Notes: generated from the letters alone by a model not told the origin. Positions 9,433-18,167 are shown, numbered from the stretch's first letter. The stretch: 62,885 bases of DNA from Clostridium sp. N3C (GCF_900095445.1 NZ_FMJL01000017.1:1-62885); one strand, 5' to 3'. Made by a program: numbers and translations.

Positions 9433-10223
9433 TTGGCAAGTCCCTCCACTCCTTTTTTAATTTTATTCTTTAGCGTGAGCAGAAACTGATAATTATCTTT
9501 ATGATGGGAGACATCTGGGTTTTCTTTCATAACAATTTGTATTTTCTTCTCCAACCCACCTAAACTTACAACATATGAGGGTTTCACTAACTCTGCATCC
9601 AATTCCAAATCTATAAATTTTTGCACTAAGTTCTCAGGTTTATTATCAAAATGCTCAAGAATTTTTTCTTTTAAATCCAAATCATTATATTTTGTAACGG
9701 CTTCTTCAAACAGTTCTATCAGTACTGCCTTATATGGTGCCTTATATACATCCATGCATTTTATGACTCTGTCGATAAAATCTTCATCATCTAATGAATA
9801 GTAGTAATCGTACACATTGCCAAAAATCATTTTTGCAGCAAAATAATCTGCTTTTCTTTCATTTAAATCCATATCAACGGCAATGTTATGGGTCTCATCC
9901 CTTAAACTGAGGTCATAGAACAAATGATATATTTCATGCCATGCCACAAAATATTGATAGAAACGGGGCTGGGCTGTATTGATAACTGGTATTTTAATAT
10001 TTCCCTTTGTAATAATAGCCCCGCCCCAATACTCATCATCAATGGGAATCTGGATTAAATGCTTCTCTTTTAATACCGAAAAAGACAGTTTATCCTGCCC
10101 CGTTACCCTCGACTTATTAAATCTGACTGTAAAATCATTTGTTAATCTTAATATATCATCTTTAATCAGGTTATTTTTTTCAATAACCTGCTCAAGATTA
10201 TTACTCGTTATTAATTCCGACAT
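9429..10223 (-). CDS. ImmA/IrrE-family metalloprotease
   Basis: The product has 264 residues from the ATG at 10223, which has AAGAAGG 8 nt upstream; an in-frame GTG at 10232 is less likely. The zinc protease motif is AWHEIYHLFYD (H-E-x-x-H), followed by the expected downstream acidic helix (NERKADYFAAKMIF). Members such as ImmA and IrrE cleave Xre-type repressors to switch on mobile-element or stress genes. The partner repressor is the gene directly upstream and the PIN gene directly downstream, so the three form one operon. Confidence 0.8.
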   Translation of the reverse strand: MSELITSNNLEQVIEKNNLIKDDILRLTNDFTVRFNKSRVTGQDKLSFSVLKEKHLIQIPIDDEYWGGAIITKGNIKIPVINTAQPRFYQYFVAWHEIYHLFYDLSLRDETHNIAVDMDLNERKADYFAAKMIFGNVYDYYYSLDDEDFIDRVIKCMDVYKAPYKAVLIELFEEAVTKYNDLDLKEKILEHFDNKPENLVQKFIDLELDAELVKPSYVVSLGGLEKKIQIVMKENPDVSHHKDNYQFLLTLKNKIKKGVEGLAK

Positions 10224-10236
10224 AATCTGCACCTTC

Positions 10237-10611
10237 TTAATTGTAATACAGTTCGCACATATGAACTATATCCTCTAAAATACCAAACATCTCTTGAGCA
10301 TTAGGGTTCAGGGCATGATTCTCTGGAGCATTGTCAGACAGCGCAAAAACAGGTTCCTTTTTCGCATTGTACTTTGGAACATAATTTAGTAGTTGTTCTT
10401 CATCCATGTCCTGGCTGTCCAAAATCTTTTGAATATGGGTTTTAAATGTCGCAAGGCTGTCGACTTCTCCTTTGATTAGTTTATCTAAAGTAGGCCGTGA
10501 AATATTAGTAAGCCTTGAAAAGGAAGACTTTGTATATCCATTGTCTTTAATGATATTTAATATATTTTTACCGATTAGTTTTCGATTTTCGAATAATAAT
10601 TCCATGCTCAT
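10237..10611 (-). CDS. HTH repressor of the ImmA/PIN module
   Basis: The product has 124 residues. The N-terminal helix-turn-helix reads KSSFSRLTNISRPTLDKLI (about 27-45), followed by ~60 residues that may be the dimerisation or cleavage region. AGGAGGTG lies 6 nt before the ATG. A 25-bp palindrome lies 51 bp upstream and is the likely operator for autoregulation. Confidence 0.7.
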   Translation of the reverse strand: MSMELLFENRKLIGKNILNIIKDNGYTKSSFSRLTNISRPTLDKLIKGEVDSLATFKTHIQKILDSQDMDEEQLLNYVPKYNAKKEPVFALSDNAPENHALNPNAQEMFGILEDIVHMCELYYN

Positions 10612-10661
10612 TTTTTACACCTCCTACTTTATTATACACCAAAAGTGTAAAAAAAGATACG

Positions 10662-10686
10662 GTTTGTAAAAAATATTTTTACAAAC
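10662..10686. promoter_or_regulatory. Palindromic operator upstream of HTH gene
   Basis: Two perfect 11-bp arms, GTTTGTAAAAA and TTTTTACAAAC, flank a 3-bp ATA centre. The site sits just upstream of the HTH gene; related GTGTAAAAA and TTGTAAAA half-sites lie on both sides. It is the natural candidate for binding by the HTH protein. Confidence 0.6.
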
Positions 10687-10725
10687 TTTTGAGGTTATCT
10701 TTTCAGTTGTAAAATTTTCTATAAG

Positions 10726-10767
10726 AAAAAAGCATCGGCAGAATTTAATTCCTGCTAATGCCTTTTC
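10726..10767. terminator. Hairpin terminator, bidirectional
   Basis: Stem GCATCGGCAG / CTGCTAATGC with two mismatches, A-rich on the left and CCTTTT on the right. It would end the leftward gene at 10776. Confidence 0.55.
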
Positions 10768-10775
10768 CCTATTGC

Positions 10776-11237
10776 CTAATGAAGAATGCAACCTTTTATT
10801 CTGTAATTCTTAATATAATCCCAATATGCTTTTATTTCATCCTGCTCTAACATTTCAAAGATGTCTTCAATCTCATCATAAAAATCCTTGTATGCTTTGC
10901 GGATAGAAGGCCTCATTTTCCCTCTTAGATGTGGTAATGAATAATTGCAAAATACCAAATCCCTTAAGACCAGAAACTCTGCAATGTTTATATCCAAAAT
11001 AATTTCCTTTTTACCATATGGTTCGGCCATTAAGATAAGTAATTTGACCATTAACATCTCGGCATTACTTATATATTCATATATTGCAAAGTTATTTACT
11101 ACCTCTTCTTCATTACCTAATACTTCACGAAGTCTGTCTACCTGCTGCAATAAAGTGAATAGTAATTTTTTAGGAATTATAACTTGAATATTTTCATCAT
11201 TGAATTTCGAATAAATTTCTTCCGGTTTTAAAAGCAT
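10776..11237 (-). CDS. Hypothetical protein, mostly helical
   Basis: The product has 153 residues and no family I recognise. It looks helical, with heptad-like stretches (LLQQVDRLREVL near 27-38 and FYDEIEDIFEMLEQDEIKAY near the end) and no membrane segment. A ribosome-binding site (GGAGGGC) precedes the ATG. It stands alone between two terminator or repeat regions and lies next to an insertion hot spot. Confidence 0.5.
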   Translation of the reverse strand: MLLKPEEIYSKFNDENIQVIIPKKLLFTLLQQVDRLREVLGNEEEVVNNFAIYEYISNAEMLMVKLLILMAEPYGKKEIILDINIAEFLVLRDLVFCNYSLPHLRGKMRPSIRKAYKDFYDEIEDIFEMLEQDEIKAYWDYIKNYRIKGCILH

Positions 11238-11376
11238 AAAATAAGCCCTCCTTAGTATTATAAAATTCCTATTTGTGAACTGTATATAATATAAAGAGGG
11301 CTATATACTGGTAACAAGTTTTTATAATTCGATAACACAAAAACAATTAAATCACATAAGGACATCTTATGTTTAA

Positions 11377-11540
11377 TCAATATTTATTTATGAAATCATC
11401 AATTAATCCTAAAATATTATCGTTACCTAATTCTTTCAATAACTTATCTATATCGCATTTCATACTTTCATATTTTGCTATTACTTCAGAATCTGAACAA
11501 TAAACATTATGTACAAATAATCGGATTAACCCCTTCGTTT
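11377..11540 (-). pseudogene. C-terminal gene remnant cut by IS3-family element
   Basis: The minus strand is open from the IS edge to a TGA at 11377 and encodes about 50 residues ending in LGLIDDFINKY. There is no start codon. The composition (DSEVIAKYESMKCDIDKLLKELG) looks like a real helical protein tail. The rest of the gene was probably lost when the IS elements inserted. Confidence 0.5.
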
Positions 11541-11577
11541 TGGACAAAACCTAATAAATTCTTGAATTTTCTTAGAT

Positions 11578-12459
11578 TTAGACCCTTATTTGAATATTAG
11601 TTTGATTCTCTCCAAAATGAAGGTTATAAAACTCATTTGGTGCCACAAACCTTAAGCTTGAATGAAGTCTCCTATTATTGTAAAACTCCATGAAGTCGTT
11701 TACTATTTCATATGCTTCTGCATATGTTTGAAATTCATTTATTTTTAAGCAATCATCCTCAAGTATTCGGTGGAATGATTCTATATGCGCGTTCTTATTT
11801 GGTGTTTTTACAGGTATCCTCTCGTGTTCTACTTTAATTTTTTCACAGCATTCGCTAAACTTATTACTTACAAATTGGGGGCCATTATCAGTTCTTATTA
11901 CCGGTTTTTTAGCTCCCTCCTCAAAGAGATTTCTTTTTATAAGGCATTTTCTTAGCAATGCTGCCGCATCTTTAGCCTCACAGTGTAATCCCATGTGGTA
12001 ACCAATAATACTTCTATCAAAAACATCAATTAGGTTTAGCAGGTAAAAAAACTTATCCTCACCTTGGACATATCCATACTTAATATCCATTTCCCAAAGT
12101 TGATTTGAGCCAGTAATGGTTCTGTTTATTGCAATAGTTCTCTTTACTTTGGGTTTAATTACTCTTTGCCCCTTAAGTATGCCAAGCTCCTTACAGAGCC
12201 TATAAACCTTCTTCTGGTTAATCTTTAGACTGTAATGTCTTCTCAAATGATAGGTAATTTTTCTATACCCATAATTAAGGGCATCCCCATGGATTGCTTC
12301 TATAATAAACTCTTTAATCTGCTCATCGCAGATCTTTTTATCTTCGTTGTCTAGGCTATAACCCTTAGGTTTTCCACCTTTAGGTTTAGCTTTCTCCTTA
12401 CCTTCTACACTTAAGCTGTAATAGTATGTTGACCTACTGAGCTTAACTATCCTTAGCAC
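11578..12459 (-). CDS. IS3-family transposase OrfB (rve/DDE)
   Basis: The product has 293 residues and carries the integrase core: D in WEMDIKYGYV, D in IRTDNGPQF and E in NAHIESFHR. An HTH_21-type segment (RKITYHLRRHY) precedes it. The listed start is nominal. In the same frame it reads upstream through KKIQPSTKDKVEIAKK to the A7 run at 12531-12537, so the functional product is probably the OrfAB fusion made by -1 frameshifting. Confidence 0.9.
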   Translation of the reverse strand: MLRIVKLSRSTYYYSLSVEGKEKAKPKGGKPKGYSLDNEDKKICDEQIKEFIIEAIHGDALNYGYRKITYHLRRHYSLKINQKKVYRLCKELGILKGQRVIKPKVKRTIAINRTITGSNQLWEMDIKYGYVQGEDKFFYLLNLIDVFDRSIIGYHMGLHCEAKDAAALLRKCLIKRNLFEEGAKKPVIRTDNGPQFVSNKFSECCEKIKVEHERIPVKTPNKNAHIESFHRILEDDCLKINEFQTYAEAYEIVNDFMEFYNNRRLHSSLRFVAPNEFYNLHFGENQTNIQIRV

Positions 12460-12503
12460 AAAAACTGCGTTATATCCTTGCGCTATATATTTTTTAGCTA
12501 TTT

Positions 12504-12833
12504 CTACTTTATCTTTAGTTGAGGGTTGGATTTTTTTATTAAGTCTTTAAGGATTGCTATTTCTAAATCTTTTTCACCTAGAAGCTTCTTCAGTTGATCA
12601 TTCTCTTTTGTTACTTCTGTTAATTCGTATTCAAGCTCTTTTTCTCCCTCAACTAAAGCCTTTCTTCCTGGCTTAACCTTAATTTCATTCCTGTTCTTAG
12701 ATTTTCTTATCCAAGTAAATATTGTTGATTTTGATATTCCATGCCTTCTTGATACTAATGAAACATTTCCTACCTCTCGTACTTCTCTTAAGATCTCTTC
12801 TTTTAATTCTTTGGTATACGTTTTTCCTCTCAT
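12504..12833 (-). CDS. IS3-family OrfA, HTH transposase subunit
   Basis: The product has 109 residues. An N-terminal helix-turn-helix (NVSLVSRRHGISKSTIFTWIR) is followed by a leucine-zipper-like coiled coil (about 68-100). It binds the IS ends and supplies the N-terminus of the OrfAB transposase. Confidence 0.85.
   Translation of the reverse strand: MRGKTYTKELKEEILREVREVGNVSLVSRRHGISKSTIFTWIRKSKNRNEIKVKPGRKALVEGEKELEYELTEVTKENDQLKKLLGEKDLEIAILKDLIKKSNPQLKIK
12531..12537 (-). promoter_or_regulatory. Programmed -1 frameshift site, A-AAA-AAA
   Basis: The minus strand reads ATA AAA AAA TCC in the orfA frame; slipping back one base gives AAA AAA ATC CAA, which enters the orfB frame. A7 is the canonical slip site of IS150-type elements. 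Confidence 0.75.
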
Positions 12834-12991
12834 AGTTTACCTCCAATCACTTTCTACATTATAATAAATGTATAGGCATTTGTCCAAATCCATTAAGGGG
12901 CTTATGAGTAATCCATATACGCCTGTATTTTGCAAGTGAAATTTTTAGCGTTTTGCAAAGAATTTTTCAAGCACCCATGTTTACATATATG

Positions 12992-13711
12992 TTAATTTAT
13001 GGTTGAATGTTGTATCCTATAACTTTCTCCCTTAAAAAGAAGGAGATAACTATGGTGTATTATCCTATCAATGATTGCACTAGTTAATCTTTCGTCGTAG
13101 AAAATACTGTTCCATCTGCCAAACTCAAGATTAGTAGTTATGATTATACTTCTACGTTCATAGCAATCTGAAATAACTTGGAATAGAAGCTGTGCTCCCT
13201 CAGTGCTAAGGGGAAGGTACCCCCACTCATCACAAATAAGCAGATCACATTTTTCTATTGATTTAAGAAATCTTTTTAACTCTCCAGACGCCTTTGCTTC
13301 TACAAGCTCATTTACAAGTGCTGCTGTCCTAAAAAATCTTACTCGTTTCCCCTTATTTATTGCCTCTACTCCAATTGCGGTAGCAAGGTGTGTCTTGCCT
13401 GTACCCACACCACCGTAGAGAATAAGGTTTTCCCTTCTATCAATAAAATCTGCGTTTCTTATGCTCTCCAGAGGAAGTTTTTCCGGAATATCTATGTCCT
13501 TAAAGCTGTAGTTCTCAAATGTTTTAATTACGTCAAACTTAGCCTGTTTTAGTCCTCTGTTAATTCTAGTTGCTTCCCTGTTTTTTAGCTCAATCTCTAG
13601 AAGTTTTGCAAGGAACTCCTGATGGGTTTCTGCCTTTATGATATCACAGTTTTCAGCCAGGCTAACGCCTAAGCGAAGCGCTTTACAATATGCTGCAATA
13701 ATCTCATTCAT
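12992..13711 (-). CDS. istB: IstB transposition helper ATPase
   Basis: The product has 239 residues. Walker A is GGVGTGKTHLA (about 100-110) and Walker B is LLICDEWGYLP, typical of DnaA/DnaC-like IstB. IstB assembles on DNA and stimulates IstA. The ATG overlaps the istA stop by 1 bp, as is usual for this family. Confidence 0.93.
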   Translation of the reverse strand: MNEIIAAYCKALRLGVSLAENCDIIKAETHQEFLAKLLEIELKNREATRINRGLKQAKFDVIKTFENYSFKDIDIPEKLPLESIRNADFIDRRENLILYGGVGTGKTHLATAIGVEAINKGKRVRFFRTAALVNELVEAKASGELKRFLKSIEKCDLLICDEWGYLPLSTEGAQLLFQVISDCYERRSIIITTNLEFGRWNSIFYDERLTSAIIDRIIHHSYLLLFKGESYRIQHSTIN

Positions 13712-15213
13712 TAGGAATTCCTCCCTTTTAGGAACTTGTTGTACACATCTAAATTTGGAGTAAATATCTGGTTTACAGGTATGTCACCATAAATCTGCAT
13801 TTTTGCAATTTCCGGAAGTTTGTTAACTAATCTATGGTATGTTGCTATAATGCTGTCTACATCGCTGTTACCGGTTGCTATAGTTTGCAGAAGTGCAGTA
13901 GTTGCAGTTTTCATTTCTGATTCCTGTATCATCTTAATAAGTGCATGAAGCGCAAGCTTCTTTTTATCCTTATCACACTTGTCCAAGTAGTCTCTCCAAG
14001 GCTCTGGCATTTCATTGTAAAAATCAGTATATTTTAATGCGTTTGGTCTTCGTGCAAGTGTGGATAAGTACGGTATCCAGTTCATACTTTCTGCATTCTT
14101 GCAGTACAGCCTTTTATGTGTAACTATGTGACCATATTTTTCATCAAGTATGATAACCTGAAATGCTGTAGCCTTGATGAATACTTTCTTACCAGCTACC
14201 GCTGGAGAAGTAGAGTATGTATTGGTTTCGAATTTAACCTTGCCATAATTATCTGCAATTGCACTAAACATTCTATGTATTTCAAATCCTACCGCCGGTA
14301 GAAGAAACATCTTCTTTAAGTCATCGTTAAAGAGTTCTTTTATAGTTACATCATTCTTATAGTGTTTTCTATCCATGTCATTATCACAAATCTGCAAAAG
14401 TAACTTATTGTAGTCGTCAATGTTCTTGAAAGCGGGTATAGGCACAAATAAATTCCTTCTATGGTAACCTACCTTATTCTCAACGTTACCTTTCTCATTA
14501 CCACTTGCAGGGTTGCAAAAATTCACCTGAAATTTGTAGTGAGATGCGAATCTTTCGAATTGTTGAGTAAGAGTTCGGCTACCATCTTTATCTATACTTA
14601 TTACTGCTGCAGATAGATTATCAAACCAGATTTTATAAGGGACTCTCCCCATATGCTCAAAAATATTCTTCATTCCTTGAAGGAAACATTCCTGATTCTG
14701 ACCTCTAAAGACTTGTACATATCCCCCGTTACTATAAGGAAATGACATGTTTAAATAATATCCAGTAAATTCTTCACCGTTTTCAATGAAAGTTGCCTCT
14801 CCCAAATCCACTTGAGCCTCACCGGCAGGATGGTTAAGCGGCAGTGATCCTTCCTTTTTGCTAAATAGCTCTTTCTTTTTTGCAGAAACATAGTACTGAA
14901 CTGTTCTTAATGATACATCAAGCTTATCGTCAAACAACTCTTCTAGCCTGTCATACACACGCTTCGCTGTGTGACGTTGCTTTCTTGGGGCTGTCAAATC
15001 AGCCTCAAGCCATAAATCTATTAGTTCCTTATATTTATCTATTTTCAACTCATTTTTACTTCTCCGCTGTGGAATATCGTTGAAATCTTCCTTATCTACA
15101 TACTTTTGCACAGTTGCAAATGCATGTCCTGTTATTCTGCTAATTTCCCTTAAACTTTTTCCTTCAAATTGACTTAGTTCTTTGATACAATGAACTCTAG
15201 ACATTGTTAACAT
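13711..15213 (-). CDS. istA: IstA transposase (DDE)
   Basis: The product has 500 residues. An N-terminal HTH (SLREISRITGHAFATVQKYV) is followed by the integrase core: D in AEAQVDLGEATF, D in IWFDNLSAAV and E in KGNVENKVGYHRR. Alternative in-frame ATG codons lie at 15213 and 15204; AAAGGA 8 nt before the second favours it slightly. The gene looks intact. Confidence 0.93.
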   Translation of the reverse strand: MLTMSRVHCIKELSQFEGKSLREISRITGHAFATVQKYVDKEDFNDIPQRRSKNELKIDKYKELIDLWLEADLTAPRKQRHTAKRVYDRLEELFDDKLDVSLRTVQYYVSAKKKELFSKKEGSLPLNHPAGEAQVDLGEATFIENGEEFTGYYLNMSFPYSNGGYVQVFRGQNQECFLQGMKNIFEHMGRVPYKIWFDNLSAAVISIDKDGSRTLTQQFERFASHYKFQVNFCNPASGNEKGNVENKVGYHRRNLFVPIPAFKNIDDYNKLLLQICDNDMDRKHYKNDVTIKELFNDDLKKMFLLPAVGFEIHRMFSAIADNYGKVKFETNTYSTSPAVAGKKVFIKATAFQVIILDEKYGHIVTHKRLYCKNAESMNWIPYLSTLARRPNALKYTDFYNEMPEPWRDYLDKCDKDKKKLALHALIKMIQESEMKTATTALLQTIATGNSDVDSIIATYHRLVNKLPEIAKMQIYGDIPVNQIFTPNLDVYNKFLKGRNS

Positions 15214-15321
15214 CCTTTCATAACCTCCCCTATAGTCTCGGCAACTTAGAGGATATATTATTTGAGGGTGCTTGACAATGTTTTTTATTTTTCCAGCAAA
15301 CTGCTAGAGTTTTATTTTGCA

Positions 15322-15610
15322 TTTTGCTCTATTTTTATTTTACACTAAACACACAACATTCCTACTTTGTCTCTGCAATATAAAAGATGGCAAAAAAATT
15401 AATGGATTTTTTTATGTTACAAATTCAGATATCGAACTATCTATTAAAGGAAAGATTATTGAAGGAATAATAAATTACGGAGTACAAATAGGGGAAAACG
15501 AAGAAGATTTGTTGGAAATAATTATAAATATTTTTAAATCAAAGAATATTACTCCATTCAATTTATTAAAAGCCATTGAGAGAGACCTAAGTTACCTAAA
15601 AACTTTATAA
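15322..15610 (+). pseudogene. 5'-truncated gene fragment next to IS21
   Basis: An open frame runs out of the IS21 end and encodes NSDIELSIKGKIIEGIINYG and onwards for about 75 plausible residues. The only in-frame ATG (15317) lies inside the IS end, so the true N-terminus was removed by the insertion. The family is not recognised. A strong terminator follows 31 bp after the stop. Confidence 0.5.
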
Positions 15611-15640
15611 ACTTAAAAATTAGTTTGCTTAGATTAACTT

Positions 15641-15672
15641 GCTACCTGGGGAAACCCCAGGTAGCATTTTTA
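15641..15672 (+). terminator. Intrinsic terminator
   Basis: A perfect 11-bp stem, GCTACCTGGGG / CCCCAGGTAGC, with a 3-nt AAA loop is followed by ATTTTTAT. Confidence 0.9.
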
Positions 15673-15703
15673 TACCAATTTTAATTTTGAAAGGAGAATA
15701 TAT

Positions 15704-16249
15704 ATGCTTAATGAATTTGTTGTAGGTTATGAGTTTCCATTATTCAAAAACCGTCCTAAGAGAGATGGTGCCGTTTTAGAAGTTTCTAAAGAAGGGTCTT
15801 ATTTATTACCAATATTTTTATCTGGAATGCTTCCAAAAGAAATCGAGTCAATAAAAAGAGGTAAGATTGAATTCAGGATATTTGAAGATAATGATACAGG
15901 TTTCTTGCTTACACTTATACGATTAGGCATGAATGCCTTAACCTTTGAAATTGTTTTTGACCCAACCTTATACAAAGATAGGAAAAACGATATTTCATTA
16001 TACACAAAAAGTAACATTCTACACATTTTCGGAGTTGAATCTAACAACAATATCTTACAATGCCAAAGACTTATTTCCATCCCGCCTGAATTACAGGCAA
16101 AATGGTTAAATTCATGGAAAAAAATGCTTTCGACAGGCGATTGTAGTAAAAAATATTCAGACTGGATACTTAGTCTTTATAGATTTGACGTTAAAACACT
16201 TTGGTCGTATTCCACATGTGTAGCAAAAATACCTAAGAAAAGTAGTTGA
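15704..16249 (+). CDS. Hypothetical protein
   Basis: The product has 181 residues, unrecognised. AAAGGAGA lies 8 nt before the ATG and a terminator follows at 16263. The protein looks soluble with mixed alpha/beta structure (KIEFRIFEDND, LTFEIVFDP) and a tryptophan-rich helical tail (AKWLNSWKKML). It shares its setting and a GAAAGGAGAATA leader with the next gene, so the two may be functionally linked, but each has its own terminator. Confidence 0.55.
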   Translation: MLNEFVVGYEFPLFKNRPKRDGAVLEVSKEGSYLLPIFLSGMLPKEIESIKRGKIEFRIFEDNDTGFLLTLIRLGMNALTFEIVFDPTLYKDRKNDISLYTKSNILHIFGVESNNNILQCQRLISIPPELQAKWLNSWKKMLSTGDCSKKYSDWILSLYRFDVKTLWSYSTCVAKIPKKSS

Positions 16250-16262
16250 TAAATGTTTGTTT

Positions 16263-16299
16263 GGAGTTGCTTAAACACATACAAAGCAACTCCTTTATT
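16263..16299 (+). terminator. Intrinsic terminator
   Basis: Stem GGAGTTGCTT / AAGCAACTCC with an 11-nt loop, followed by TTTATTATA. Confidence 0.8.
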
Positions 16300-16334
16300 A
16301 TATTCAAAATAAAAATTTGAAAGGAGAATGAAAT

Positions 16335-17156
16335 ATGTATAACATTAATAAAAAAATGTATAACAGTAATAATTATGAAGAACGTATTGAGAAAAGGTCA
16401 GAGGAACTATGGAAGAATTTTATAACATCAAAAGGATTAAACGGTAAGTTGCCTCCAGAATTATTCTGGCTAGAAATTCAATTCAGAAGAAATGAAATAA
16501 TTAGTGCACTTAATAGCGGAGTTCTCTCTAAACCTATGGTCAATTTGATGGGTACAGCCAACTACTTTATCGTCAATAGTTTACTCCATGAAGAAATATG
16601 TAAAAAATGTCATAATAGAGGAATTGTTGTTTTTCTATCAGATAGCGACTATTTATCCAAAATGGAAGAAAAAATATTTCTCCCTTGTTTTGAAACATAC
16701 TATGTTCTTAATATCCAGCCTGAAGATGATGTGTTTGCAGAGAACTTTCCTGTTCCAATAAATTATAAAACTGACTACTGGTACTGCCCTTATTGCAATG
16801 AACTGCATAAATTTGGATATGATGAGGAAACAGGATTAGAATATGACCAAGAAGTTGTTGATATAAGGAAACTATGTGAAAATTCTAGTCTTAAAAAATA
16901 TCAAAAAGAAGCAATTATTAAAATTATTGAATCACAGTTATTAAGGGAAAATACTCTGAAACAAGAACAGATGAAAAGCAGAATTAAACCTACTTTTGAG
17001 CAAATTTCACAGGCTAAAAAAACTAACAAACCTGTCCTTGTCAGTAAGTGGATGGAAAAATGCAATGACCCTGATGAGGAATGTTCTTGGGATATTGTAT
17101 ATAAGTACGTTCTTCCAAATGGTAAAATAAAATTTGAAAGAACCCATACTTATTAA
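16335..17156 (+). CDS. Hypothetical protein with two Cys-x2-Cys pairs
   Basis: The product has 273 residues. Cys pairs ICKKCHNRG and YWYCPYCNELH look like a split zinc ribbon. The N-terminus begins with a short repeated motif (MYNINKKMYNSNN). The C-terminal third is basic and helical. It has a good ribosome-binding site (AAAGGAG) and its own strong terminator. The family is not recognised; nucleic-acid binding is possible but only a guess from the zinc pairs. Confidence 0.55.
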   Translation: MYNINKKMYNSNNYEERIEKRSEELWKNFITSKGLNGKLPPELFWLEIQFRRNEIISALNSGVLSKPMVNLMGTANYFIVNSLLHEEICKKCHNRGIVVFLSDSDYLSKMEEKIFLPCFETYYVLNIQPEDDVFAENFPVPINYKTDYWYCPYCNELHKFGYDEETGLEYDQEVVDIRKLCENSSLKKYQKEAIIKIIESQLLRENTLKQEQMKSRIKPTFEQISQAKKTNKPVLVSKWMEKCNDPDEECSWDIVYKYVLPNGKIKFERTHTY

Positions 17157-17161
17157 TAGCG

Positions 17162-17220
17162 AACAAGTCAGTTCTATCAAGATATATAAATTGATAGAAC
17201 TGACTTGTTTCTTTATTTTT
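17162..17220. terminator. Strong intrinsic terminator
   Basis: A perfect 19-bp stem starts AACAAGTCAGTTC with a 10-nt loop and is followed by TCTTTATTTTTAT. It separates the rightward orphan genes from the leftward gene at 17269. Confidence 0.9.
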
Positions 17221-17268
17221 ATCTCTTCGTAAGCCGAATATCCAATACCCTTACTACCACTTTCAAAA

Positions 17269-18147
17269 TTAACCTTTAAAAATCCGCTGTGCGATTGAAA
17301 TCAACTGCTCTTTTACCAATATCTTTTCCTTCCACCTGTCAGGGATAGCGTTATAGCCATAGTACACGCCAGCCATTCCGCCGGTAATTGCGGCTATAGT
17401 GTCCGCATCTCCTCCAAGGTTGGCTGCTTCACATACAGCATCCTCAAAGGTAGAAGTGTTAATAAAACACCATAATGCACATATCAAAGTATCAAACACA
17501 TATCCCGTTGGCTTCAATTCTTCTTTTGATACCTGAAATACCTGCTTATACTCTGGATACTTTTCAATATGTTCTCTTATAGCAGGTACTTTAGGCTTAT
17601 CATTTAGATAATCATAAACTAACAGATTATAAAACTGGCAGGCATCCGTTGCTTTTTGGTCATAATGGGTAAGAACACTTTGTGAAGCAGTTATCTCCAG
17701 CATTTTTTCAACATCATTATAATATAATGCAACCGGTAAGCACCTCATAAGTGAACCATTTCCAGCACTCATTCCACCTGTTGTCTGATGAGCATAGTAG
17801 GCAGTTTTCATCCAGTCATTGCTTCGTTTATACTCACCAAGTGCAATTCGGATAATGTTGCCGATATCCTTTGGTTTACTATCATACCATTTAATAAAGT
17901 GTTTTCCGATATCTTCGACAGGATTCTCTGGGTTGTCCAGGATGCCTTCTGCCACAGCAATAGTCATCATTGTATCATCCGTTACTTCCCCAGGTTCTAA
18001 ATCCCAACAGCCTCCACCGATAATATCTTTTAAATATCCATATTTCCTTTCAATCTCATCCTTTGACATGAATTCCAGCGTTCCGCCAAGGGCATCTCCA
18101 CAGGCAACACCAAAAAGCCCTCCGAGTATCCGTTCATATCTATCCAT
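17269..18147 (-). CDS. ADP-ribosylglycohydrolase (DraG/ARH family)
   Basis: The product has 292 residues from MDRYERIL, chosen because AAAGGAAG lies 8 nt upstream. Family blocks are clear: GGLFGVACGDALGG at the N-terminus, EVTDDTMMTIA (the metal-binding TDD/E) and GGDADTIAAITGG near the C-terminus (paired Asp). These enzymes remove ADP-ribose from protein or nucleic acid substrates using two Mg ions. It lies next to a SEFIR/TIR-like protein and upstream of a DarT/DarG operon in map position, so a role in reversing toxin ADP-ribosylation is possible but not shown. Confidence 0.9.
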   Translation of the reverse strand: MDRYERILGGLFGVACGDALGGTLEFMSKDEIERKYGYLKDIIGGGCWDLEPGEVTDDTMMTIAVAEGILDNPENPVEDIGKHFIKWYDSKPKDIGNIIRIALGEYKRSNDWMKTAYYAHQTTGGMSAGNGSLMRCLPVALYYNDVEKMLEITASQSVLTHYDQKATDACQFYNLLVYDYLNDKPKVPAIREHIEKYPEYKQVFQVSKEELKPTGYVFDTLICALWCFINTSTFEDAVCEAANLGGDADTIAAITGGMAGVYYGYNAIPDRWKEKILVKEQLISIAQRIFKG

Positions 18148-18167
18148 GAAATACACTTCCTTTAAAC

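Larger units (their letters stand above)
11541..12886 (-). mobile_element. IS3-family insertion sequence
   Basis: A two-ORF transposase (orfA, orfB) is flanked by imperfect inverted ends that both start TGGACAAA (11541 reading right, 12886 reading left), giving about 1.35 kb. The ends are inferred from that match. I could not find a clean target-site duplication. Confidence 0.75.
12931..15321 (-). mobile_element. IS21-family insertion sequence
   Basis: istA and istB are flanked by ends that both begin TGCAA and match at about 18 of 26 positions (12931 reading right; 15321 reading left). An inner shared TCAAGCACCC block lies near each end. The length is ~2.4 kb. It lies only 44 bp from the IS3-family copy. 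Confidence 0.75.

Noticed and set aside
10662..10686. Intrinsic terminator at the 25-bp palindrome
   Set aside because: The stem is almost all A/T, the loop is 3 nt, and it sits in a promoter region upstream of an HTH gene. An operator fits better.
11541..15321. A single composite transposon made of IS3 and IS21 elements
   Set aside because: The two elements belong to different families with different ends and do not bracket any cargo.
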